Positions 50,643-57,715 of a stretch of DNA of 64,000 nt are shown here, piece after piece. The DNA comes from DASQPR01 sp963797675 (GTDB lineage: Bacteria > Actinomycetota > Actinomycetes > Mycobacteriales > Micromonosporaceae): positions 310,001-374,000 of the forward strand of contig CAWCQQ010000001.1 of NCBI GenBank assembly GCA_963797675.1. Reading direction: 5' to 3'. The first letter of the stretch is position 1. Every line of letters begins with the position of its first letter. The notes under the pieces are model-generated. The model saw only the letters and a list, made by a program, of their open reading frames with translations. It was not told the DNA's origin and searched no databases. Made by a program: the position numbers and the translations under genes.

Positions 50643-50729
50643 CGCGCCGTTGGTCATCAAGTCAAAGATCATGACGGCGAGGAACATCGGCAGCCCGATC
50701 GTCGTGACGAGTCCGTTCAGCCGTTTCAT
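50517..50729 (-). CDS. small two-helix membrane protein
   Basis: 70 residues starting MKRLNGLVTTIG. Two hydrophobic segments (LPMFLAVMIFDLM and NDGLLIAVVLLTASLGMRIAL) and a basic C-terminus ARKRVRLQDR satisfy the positive-inside rule. It overlaps the plus-strand membrane protein gene by 126 bp in antisense orientation. Unknown function; real-gene status rests on the hydrophobic pattern and start. Confidence 0.5.
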   Translation of the reverse strand: MKRLNGLVTTIGLPMFLAVMIFDLMTNGASWARPYVNDGLLIAVVLLTASLGMRIALRIAARKRVRLQDR

Positions 50730-50824
50730 GTTCGGGAGCGTACGACAGCCGCGTCACGTTCATCGTCCTGTCCTCGGCCAGCGCCTACTCGTACGGATGG
50801 TCTGAAGGGCATATCGTGCCGTTC

Positions 50825-51520
50825 ATGAGCGGGGATCATGTAACGGAAGCCGATCGACATCCGCGTACGAGCCGCGTGCGTCTTCTGGACCGCGTTGCTG
50901 TTGCGGCTTCGTTGATCAAGCAGGCCGACGTGGCCGTCAACGCGGTTGTGGGTGACAGCGAGAATGGCTACGCCACCGCCGCGAAGCGGTTCGTGGCGGC
51001 CTCGGCCGACAGTGTGATCGGCGCGGGCAGGCATGGCTTATCGCCGTACCGCCGGTCCAACGGGCGTTGGCGCCCGGTCAACGGCGGGGTGCAGATCGCT
51101 GTGTTGGCGGCGTCTACCGGCGCGTTCGCCGACCTGCTCCGATCGGTGTTGGGCCTGTCCATGCCGTGGTGCGTGGTGGGTGTGCTGGTGTGGCTGCTCG
51201 CCGCCACGTCTCTGGTGTTCACGGTGATGCGGCGGTTGGAGGCGCGTACACCACGCGCGTTACGCGACGTGCTGGCTCGCGACGTCGAGCCTCTCGCGGT
51301 GGACGTGACGGCAGTTACCGCGATCGAACGGGCTCGAGTCGAGGTTGCCGCGCTTGCGTCGCAACGACTCGCCGCGTTTGCAACCCTTCGCCGCACCGGA
51401 CCGGATGTGATCTGGGCCTGCAAATACGATCTCGTGCTTGCGCATTTGCGCCACGCCGAATCGCTACTCGGCCAGGCTCATTGCATGGTCGAAGTGTGGC
51501 AACAGGAGGTCAACGCATGA
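50825..51520 (+). CDS. two-helix membrane protein, first gene of a coupled pair
   Basis: 231 residues. An N-terminal soluble part of ~90 residues with LLDRVAVAASLIKQADVAVN, then two helices (GVQIAVLAASTGAFADLL and WCVVGVLVWLLAATSLVF), then ~100 helical, Arg/Ala-rich cytoplasmic residues. No known family is recognised. The stop overlaps the start of the next gene (ATGA), which encodes a protein of the same topology, so the two products probably act together. Confidence 0.6.
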   Translation: MSGDHVTEADRHPRTSRVRLLDRVAVAASLIKQADVAVNAVVGDSENGYATAAKRFVAASADSVIGAGRHGLSPYRRSNGRWRPVNGGVQIAVLAASTGAFADLLRSVLGLSMPWCVVGVLVWLLAATSLVFTVMRRLEARTPRALRDVLARDVEPLAVDVTAVTAIERARVEVAALASQRLAAFATLRRTGPDVIWACKYDLVLAHLRHAESLLGQAHCMVEVWQQEVNA

Positions 51521-52137
51521 CGGACCAGCCGTCCACCTCGCCGGAGCGCATTGCTGCTCGGATACGGCACCTCGCTGGTCAAGCAGATCTGGCGGCGGCA
51601 GCGTTGCAGGTGACGAATTGGCCGCACCCCGACCCACGCATCGCGGCGCTCACCAACATCACCCAGACCCGAGAGGCACTATTCCAGGCATCGAATTCGC
51701 TGGTCCCACCGATACTGGGATTTTCTGCGGAGGCCACGCGGAGGGAATGGATCGAACCGGTCAGCGTAGGCGCAGTCGTTGTCGGCGTGGGCCTGCTGGC
51801 ACCCGCACGGGTCTTTCCCCTTGTGCTCGGGGTGGTCCTTGCCGTGTATTGGGTGCTCGACGAGATCGTGCGCATCGTCATCACCCGCCGGGGCGCCCCG
51901 GGCGTGAAAGTCGTCGAGTACACCGCAAACCCGTCCGATGCGTGGGACTACCTGCGGACAATCCACCCCGAGGAAATCGAGTCCCTGGCCGCCTCCATCA
52001 GTCGCGAGGACACTCCACGGAATGTACGCGCGCGATCCGCTTTGAAGTCGGCCTACAGTTTCCTGAGCGATGCGATGAAACAGATGCCCGGCGACGAGCC
52101 GACCGAACAGCGGACGTATCCGAACGGCGTTCTATGA
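51517..52137 (+). CDS. two-helix membrane protein, second gene of a coupled pair
   Basis: 206 residues. Topology as its partner: ~85 soluble residues (RIAARIRHLAGQADLAAAAL), two closely spaced helices (VSVGAVVVGVGLLAPA and VFPLVLGVVLAVYWVLDEIV), then ~90 residues with HPEEIESLAASISREDTP and ALKSAYSFLSDAMKQM. An AGGAGG-like site precedes ATG 51517 inside the upstream gene. No recognised domain; membrane-associated sensing or effector roles are possible but not supported by any motif. Confidence 0.6.
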   Translation: MTDQPSTSPERIAARIRHLAGQADLAAAALQVTNWPHPDPRIAALTNITQTREALFQASNSLVPPILGFSAEATRREWIEPVSVGAVVVGVGLLAPARVFPLVLGVVLAVYWVLDEIVRIVITRRGAPGVKVVEYTANPSDAWDYLRTIHPEEIESLAASISREDTPRNVRARSALKSAYSFLSDAMKQMPGDEPTEQRTYPNGVL

Positions 52138-52194
52138 ATTGCAGCGAGAACGATCAAAGACTTCGAATGCGAGGACCGGAGATAGAGTGACCGG

Positions 52195-52590
52195 ATGCCT
52201 GGTCTTCAGCCCTACCTCCATTTTGCCGGCACTTCACGTGAAGCCCTCTCCTTCTATCAGGGCGTCTTCGGCGGGGAACTCACTCTCCACACGTATGCGG
52301 ACTTCAGCCGTAAGGACGGCCCGGCCGATGCGGTTGCGCACGGGATCCTCGTGGGGACGGTGTCGCTCTTCGCGGCGGACGCCGCGCCGGGCGAGGAGGT
52401 CTTCAGCAGTACCGGCCTGATGTTCTCGCTGCTCGGCGCAGCCGACTCAGGGACTCTGGCCGCTTGGTTCAGGCAGCTCGCCGAGGGCGGTACGGTCGTC
52501 GACGATCTTCAGATCCGCCCTTGGGGTGCAAGCGACGGCCAGGTGCGGGACAGGTACGGCGTGCTCTGGCTGGTCGGCTTCGAAGACTGA
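52195..52590 (+). CDS. VOC family (PhnB-like) protein
   Basis: 131 residues. A glyoxalase/bleomycin-resistance fold of the PhnB type: PYLHFAGTSREALSFYQGVFGG opens the family and VRDRYGVLWLVGFE is its C-terminal signature. The usual metal ligands of true glyoxalases are not obvious. Function is not determined. Confidence 0.87.
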   Translation: MPGLQPYLHFAGTSREALSFYQGVFGGELTLHTYADFSRKDGPADAVAHGILVGTVSLFAADAAPGEEVFSSTGLMFSLLGAADSGTLAAWFRQLAEGGTVVDDLQIRPWGASDGQVRDRYGVLWLVGFED

Positions 52591-52720
52591 GCGTGCCGGC
52601 GGTGACGACCCCTACCGACGACGGTTCCGCCTTCGGCTCGGCGGACTGCGCCCGGCCGCCTATCGACGACGCCCCGAGAACACGCGCACCAATTGTGCCC
52701 GGCGGCACCACGTCGATGTG

Positions 52721-52952
52721 ATGAAGTTGATAACTATTCGCCATTTGCTTTCCGGCCCGGTCGTCAATGTGCAGTACTCGACGACGGGTACCGGCGGATG
52801 GCACACGCAGGCAGTGATCGACCTGGGACAACAACCCGGCGCAGCGGTTCAGCCAGGAGTTCGCGAAGGGTCCCGGCTACTGGCGGGTCACGTATGCGGG
52901 CATAACGAACAGCGTCGAGAGCGCGGTCTCCCCGGTCACGTTCGTCCAGTAA
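52721..52952 (+). pseudogene. fragment of a secreted β-sandwich domain protein (one frameshift)
   Basis: 76 residues after one extra base near 52829. PVVNVQYSTTGTGGWHTQAV and GYWRVTYAGITNSVESAVSP look like the last Ig-like/FN3-like repeat of a secreted actinomycete protein, but there is no signal peptide and nothing upstream encodes the rest of such a protein. It is best read as a 3' remnant of a longer gene lost by rearrangement. Upstream 52591-52720 shows nothing recognisable. Confidence 0.45.
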
Positions 52953-53044
52953 CTGCTTGATCAACCGGCCCCGGCGCACCACGCGCCGGGGCCGGCTTGG
53001 TGCCGAAACGGACAACGACCACCAAGCGACGAGCGGGTGGGCGC

Positions 53045-53530
53045 TCAGCCAGTGAAGAGGACCGTCGCGCCGAGGTCGGCGGTCGCGTCGCTGTATCGCA
53101 CGCCCTCCACGCAGACGACACCTGTGACGGCGTCAGCCGTGATCTCCACGTCCTGCATATCGTTGCTGGCACTCGGTTCGGCTCGCAGAGTGTTCGGCCT
53201 CGCCAGTCTCTGGTCGTCCGCCGCGGCCCGGACCTCAAGGTGGGTGATGTTGGGGTTCAAGACACCGAGCACCTTGATGTTGAGCAACGTCCCCGAGATG
53301 CACGAGTGGCCGGTACTCGAACTGATCCCGGTCACGGTCCCGGACCCGACGGTGGCGGTGGCCTCCGTGACTGAGCGGAAGCTGGTCTTTCCGGCATTTC
53401 GGGCGATCGCGACAGCGATAGTGAATTGACGATCCGTGAGTCCGCGGTGCGATGGCGCGGACGATCCGCAGCCGCCCACCGCGGCAGGAATCATTGCCAG
53501 GAGGACCACAACCACGGGGGCACGTCGCAT
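53045..53530 (-). CDS. predicted lipoprotein
   Basis: 161 residues. A typical lipoprotein signal peptide: basic MRRAP, hydrophobic core, lipobox AAVGGC with the acylated Cys at about residue 21. The mature part is β-rich with two further Cys (SCISG and VVCVEG) that could form a disulfide. No family recognised. Isolated, convergent with the preceding fragment. Confidence 0.65.
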   Translation of the reverse strand: MRRAPVVVVLLAMIPAAVGGCGSSAPSHRGLTDRQFTIAVAIARNAGKTSFRSVTEATATVGSGTVTGISSSTGHSCISGTLLNIKVLGVLNPNITHLEVRAAADDQRLARPNTLRAEPSASNDMQDVEITADAVTGVVCVEGVRYSDATADLGATVLFTG

Positions 53531-53643
53531 ACTAATGAGACGGGTGGCACAGCGGACTGGTTGCCGGCGATCGCCAATTTATCCGCACGGGAGATGGGCC
53601 GAGGCGGGGTCACGACGCGTTTCGGGAGCTGACGGCTTCCGGG

Positions 53644-53835
53644 TCAATTGACCTTCGCCTTGGATACCGATCTGGATCCGATGATCGCCGCCTCTATCCG
53701 GAGACCGATGCCGATCAGCGCAAATACTCCGGACGCGGCGAATGCCCATGGTGCGTCGATCGCAACCAGAAGCAGGCTGCACACGATGAGGAGGGTGCCG
53801 AATATTTTCGGTGATGTAGTTTGACCGGCAAACAC
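53644..53835 (-). CDS. small two-helix membrane protein
   Basis: 63 residues from GTG 53835, with AGGAG nine bases upstream. Two hydrophobic helices (IFGTLLIVCSLLLVAIDA and ASGVFALIGIGLRIEAAI), then a basic C-terminus. It is divergent from the STAND NTPase gene (179 bp). No function recognised. Confidence 0.5.
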   Translation of the reverse strand: MFAGQTTSPKIFGTLLIVCSLLLVAIDAPWAFAASGVFALIGIGLRIEAAIIGSRSVSKAKVN

Positions 53836-54014
53836 GTCATGGTCTCCTCATGTCGAAGCCGTATGGGCTCGCCGAGCGTCGCGACAGCCGGGCAATCTGT
53901 CAAGACCCCATACAGCCGCGTGGTGGGTGTGGCTGTTTCGCCGATGGATGGCATTTACGGTCTGTGATGTGGTGGGCCGGTCTGTGTATCCACTCCCGGC
54001 AGGAGCACCCCTTC

Positions 54015-56492
54015 GTGACGACGCCATCCAGTCCCGCCGGTGAGAGCATCTCCGTGTCGGTCGCGGAGAGCGTGCATGGCAATCTCCTGGTCGGGACCGG
54101 TAATCAGGTCACCACCGTTCTTGATGCCGATGCGCTGCTCGGCCCGCCGTCATCGGTGATGCTGGCCGTGCCGTTGTGGAATGTGCCGACGCTCCCGGCC
54201 CGAGTGTTCGTCGGCCGGGAGGCCGCTCTGGCCGAGTTGGACGCGGTGGTCGTGGCCGGTTCGGCGACGGTGGCCCAGACCGTCTTCGGGATGGGTGGGG
54301 TCGGCAAGACCGAGTTGGTGTTGCACTACGCCTACCAGCATCGGGCCCGCTACCACCTGGTGTGGTGGATCACCGCCGAGGCCCCCGATCGGATCGATGC
54401 CGGTCTGGCCGCGCTGACCGTACAGGTGGCGGCCCTGGTGGGGAAGGTCCCGCCGGCGGTGACGGCGGAGGCGGTCGGCTGGGCGGTCGGCTACCTGAAC
54501 GCGCATCCGGGGTGGTTGCTGGTGTTGGACAACGTTGAGGACCGCAGCCATGTGGAGGGCCTGTTGGGTCGGCTGTCGGGTGGGCGGGTGTTGCTGACGA
54601 GCCGCCGGGATCTCGACTGGGACCAGCTCGTCGACGGTTGTATCCGGCTCGATCTACTGACCCCGGACGCGGCGGTAGATCTCCTGGTGGCTCGCGGCCA
54701 CGGGGACGATCCGGTGTCAGCGCGGGTGTTGGCGGCCGAGTTGGGGTGGTTGCCGTTGGCGTTGACCCAGGCCGCCGCCTACCTGGCCCAGACGAAGACG
54801 CCGATGGCCGACTACCTCGACCGGCTGCGCGCTCAACCCGCCACGACCCTGGCGACCGGCGCGCCCGGTACCGCGCAGGCGACGATCGCCCGGGTCTGGG
54901 ACCTCGGCCTGGCCGTGGTGAGTGCCACCGACCCCGTTGCCATCGAGGTGTTGCAGGTGTTGGCGTGTCTGGCACCGGATAACGTCCCCCGAACGGTCCT
55001 TGCCGCCCTCGCCGGTGACGTGGCAGGAGACATGGGTTCGGCGTTGGGGGTGCTGGCCTCTTACAGCATGGTGACCCTGACAGCGACGACGGTGAGCACG
55101 CATCGGCTGGTGCAGGCGGTGGTGGCCGACCAGGCCCGGACCGTCGGGGTGTGGCCGGTGATCGTGACCCGCGCGTTGACCGCGATCGACCAGGCACGAC
55201 CGACCGGGAATCCACAGACCGCGACGGCCGGCTGGCCGCGGTGGGCGGCCCTTTTGCCGCACATCGATGCGCTGGCACAGCACTTCCCCGACGGCACGAC
55301 CGACCTCGCCCTCGCCCGCATCCTCGGTGAGACTGGCTTGTATCTGAGCAGTCAAGGAGCGCACTCGGCGGCATTCACGGCCGAGCGGCGGTCCCTCGCG
55401 ATCAGCGAGGCGGCGCTCGGCCCGGATCACCCCGCCGTCGCCCTGCGTCTGGACAACCTGGCGGGGAGCTTGCGGGCGTTGGGGCGGGCGGGTGAGGCGC
55501 TGCCGTTGCAGGAGCGGGCCCTGGCCATCACCGAGACCGTGCACGGCCCGGATCACCCCGCCGTCGCCACCCGGCTGAACAACCTGGCGTCGAGCTTCCA
55601 GAATCTGGGGCGGGCGGGCGAGGCGGTGCCGTTGCAGAAACGGGCCCTGGCCATCACCGAGGCCGCGCTCGGCCCGGACCACCCCACCGTCGCCACCCGG
55701 CTGGCTGGCTTGGCATTCAGCTTATGGGCATTGGGTCGGGCGGGTGAGGCGCTGCCATTGGAACAACGGGCCCTGGCCATCAGCGAGGCGGCGCTCGGCC
55801 CGAACCACCCCGACGTCGCCACCGTCCTGGACAATCTGGCGGGGAGCTTACATGCGTTGGGGCGGGTGGAGGAGGCGCTGCCGTTGCAGGAACGGGCCTT
55901 GGCCATCAGTGAGGCGGCGCTCGGCCCGGACCACCCCGACGTGGCCACCGGGCTGGACAACCTGGCGGGGAGCTTGCGGGCATTGGGCCGGGCGGGTGAG
56001 GCGCTGCCGTTGCGGGAACGGGCCCTGGCTATCAGTGAGGCGGCGCTTGGCCCCGAGCACCCCGCCGTCGCCACCCGACTGAACAACCTGGCGATGAGCT
56101 TCCACGATCTGGGGCGGGTGAGTGAGGCGGTGCTGTTGCAGGAGCGGGCCCTGGCCATCACCGAGGCGGCGTACGGCCGAGACCACCCTGCCGTCGCCAC
56201 CCGGCTGAACAACCTGGCGTCGAGCTTCCGGGCGTTGGGGCGAGCGGGTGAGGCGGTGCCGTTGCAGGAGCGGGCCCTGGCCATCACCGAGACCGTGTAC
56301 GGCCCGGACCACCCAGACGTCGCCCTTCGGCTGCACAACCTGGGGTTGAGCCTGTGGGACCTCGACCGGGGCGACGAGGCCGAGCGTTGTTCCCGGCGCG
56401 CGGTGTCCATCGCCGACACGCGCCTCGGCACCGACCACCCGACTACACGGACGCTCCGGGCCACGCTCGACCAGATCGAGGCCGCACGATGA
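54015..56492 (+). CDS. STAND NTPase: NB-ARC domain with kinesin-light-chain-type TPR array
   Basis: 825 residues, intact. Residues 1-75 are a short N-terminus with SVHGNLLVGTGNQV, a β-hairpin-like segment seen before STAND domains. NB-ARC domain: Walker A GMGGVGKTELV near residue 92, Walker B WLLVLDNVEDR near 166, sensor VLLTSRRDLDW, GLPL-like LGWLPLALTQAAAYLA and MHD-like STHRLVQAVV. From residue 457 to 792 there are eight consecutive 42-residue TPR_10/12 repeats plus a partial ninth. Bacterial proteins of this plan act as regulators or as NLR-like immune sensors. No enzymatic effector domain is present. GTG 54015 with AGGAG upstream is chosen; the frame extends further 5' without similarity. 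Confidence 0.88.
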   Translation: MTTPSSPAGESISVSVAESVHGNLLVGTGNQVTTVLDADALLGPPSSVMLAVPLWNVPTLPARVFVGREAALAELDAVVVAGSATVAQTVFGMGGVGKTELVLHYAYQHRARYHLVWWITAEAPDRIDAGLAALTVQVAALVGKVPPAVTAEAVGWAVGYLNAHPGWLLVLDNVEDRSHVEGLLGRLSGGRVLLTSRRDLDWDQLVDGCIRLDLLTPDAAVDLLVARGHGDDPVSARVLAAELGWLPLALTQAAAYLAQTKTPMADYLDRLRAQPATTLATGAPGTAQATIARVWDLGLAVVSATDPVAIEVLQVLACLAPDNVPRTVLAALAGDVAGDMGSALGVLASYSMVTLTATTVSTHRLVQAVVADQARTVGVWPVIVTRALTAIDQARPTGNPQTATAGWPRWAALLPHIDALAQHFPDGTTDLALARILGETGLYLSSQGAHSAAFTAERRSLAISEAALGPDHPAVALRLDNLAGSLRALGRAGEALPLQERALAITETVHGPDHPAVATRLNNLASSFQNLGRAGEAVPLQKRALAITEAALGPDHPTVATRLAGLAFSLWALGRAGEALPLEQRALAISEAALGPNHPDVATVLDNLAGSLHALGRVEEALPLQERALAISEAALGPDHPDVATGLDNLAGSLRALGRAGEALPLRERALAISEAALGPEHPAVATRLNNLAMSFHDLGRVSEAVLLQERALAITEAAYGRDHPAVATRLNNLASSFRALGRAGEAVPLQERALAITETVYGPDHPDVALRLHNLGLSLWDLDRGDEAERCSRRAVSIADTRLGTDHPTTRTLRATLDQIEAAR
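55383..56390. repeat. eight tandem 126-bp coding repeats (TPR array)
   Basis: Eight consecutive 126-bp units encode the 42-residue repeats of the STAND NTPase. The units share long nearly identical stretches, for example those encoding RALAISEAALGP and HP.VATRLNNLA. Such similarity suggests recent duplication or gene conversion and makes copy number prone to change. This is coding sequence, not CRISPR. Confidence 0.85.
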
Positions 56493-56592
56493 GACTGACC
56501 GCGAGCGACGACCCGTGGCAGCGGCGCGACGGTGAAACGCGGTGACTGGCGGTGAGCGACGGTTCTGGCACCGCAACGCATCGGACGGCTGT

Positions 56593-56649
56593 CCGGACAT
56601 AGAAACGACGACCTAGCGTTTCCGCTGGTCGTCGTTTGTTTGTCCCGGC
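56593..56649. repeat. 57-bp direct repeat, left copy, containing a terminator hairpin
   Basis: Identical at 55 of 57 positions to 60731-60787. It contains AAACGACGACC paired with GGTCGTCGTTT and an inner AGCG/CGCT stem. Standing 100 bp after the STAND gene, it can end that transcript. As the right copy is the terminator of the tRNA operon, the left copy appears to be a duplicate that borders the 4.1-kb interval. Confidence 0.85.
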
Positions 56650-56709
56650 AAGGGCACCCGCAGCGCCAGGCTGGGCGTCGCGGATCTGGTATCTACGATG
56701 GACCGGGAC

Positions 56710-57337
56710 CTATGGCAGGCGACCGAGGACGGTCTGTGCCTGAGTCGTCAGGGCGGCAATGCTGGCCGCATGGCCAAGCGTGACGTCGACCAGCCCGAAC
56801 CCGCTTGCGCCCTTGACCACGTACAGGCCGCTCACGTCGATACCGGACTTGTTGCCCCGTAATGACTCGGCATCATCGCCAATTCCGGTGATCTTGGCCA
56901 GTGCGACGTCGGCACCCACTGCTATCTTGCGCCTGCGCACGAAGCGTGGCGGCGTACGCATCCGCCTCCGCGGCGGATGTGCCCTGGACGAAGATCACCT
57001 CGAAGACGTGCTTCGTCTGGCCGCCGTAGACGCAGCGTCGTGAGGCGCTGGAGTCGACTTCGAGCGTTCCGGGGCCGTACGACACACCGGTCAGCGTGGA
57101 CGCCTCCTGCGCGGTCACGAGCTCGCATGGGTTGACCGTGGTAGACGCCAACGTGCCGGTCGCGGTCGGTGTCACGCTCGGTGTCGCCGACGGTGTCGCG
57201 GACGCTGTGGCGGTCTGACCGACCGGTACGGGTGGGATGACCTGTGGCGGCTTGTTCGCCGTCGGGTGAGCGGAGTGGCAGGCGGCCAAGGCCGCGGCGA
57301 GCACCGCCGTGACCGCCGCGAGTCGTATCGGTCTCAT
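56710..57337 (-). CDS. DUF3558-like lipoprotein (one frameshift)
   Basis: 208 residues after one extra base near 56969. Signal peptide with lipobox ALAAC (Cys about residue 20), a long Pro/Thr/Ser/Ala linker, then NPCELVTAQEASTLTGVSYG and RRCVYGG, the pattern of DUF3558-like lipoproteins with two conserved Cys, and a C-terminal LYVVKGASGFGLVDVTLG. Surface-anchored, function unknown. The start overlaps the upstream gene's stop (ATGA), so it is translationally coupled. Confidence 0.7.
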
Positions 57338-57662
57338 CGAAGATCTTCCTTTCCGGGGATGGCGGGCTGGGCCACGACCACGGCGCGCCGGTGCCGCGCA
57401 GAATCCGCTCGTACGGCACCTCGGCCCGCTCGGCGACCCGCCGTACGGTCGCGATGGAACCCTCGAACAGGCACAGCACGACCTCGTCGTCGACGATGAG
57501 CATCGAGCCGAGATAGCGCACTGATGTCCCGGCGGGTTGGGTGGAGTCGCCGTACTCGGCGACGCACGCCCCGACCCGGCGGTCGAGTTCGGGCAGGTCA
57601 CCCTCGCGTACGCCGGACCAGAAGCACTCCGCGACGTAGCCGGCCGGGATGGGCCGGGTCAT
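57334..57662 (-). CDS. small conserved cytosolic protein, DUF4242-like (frameshifted)
   Basis: 108 residues after two extra bases near 57393-57396. ECFWSGVREGDLPELDRRV, SVRYLGSMLIVDDEVVLCLF and VRRVAERAEVPYERIL match short actinomycete proteins of a ferredoxin-like fold related to DUF4242. The restored end PAIPGKEDLR stops at TGA overlapping the lipoprotein start. Role unknown. Confidence 0.6.
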
Positions 57663-57715
57663 GGTTGCGACGGTAGGGTCCCGGCGTACCCGAGGAATCA
57701 GGGATTCTCCTACGT

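Noticed and set aside
55383..56390. Regular 126-bp repeats that could suggest a CRISPR or satellite array
   Set aside because: They are in frame, encode TPR helices and have no spacer-repeat alternation.
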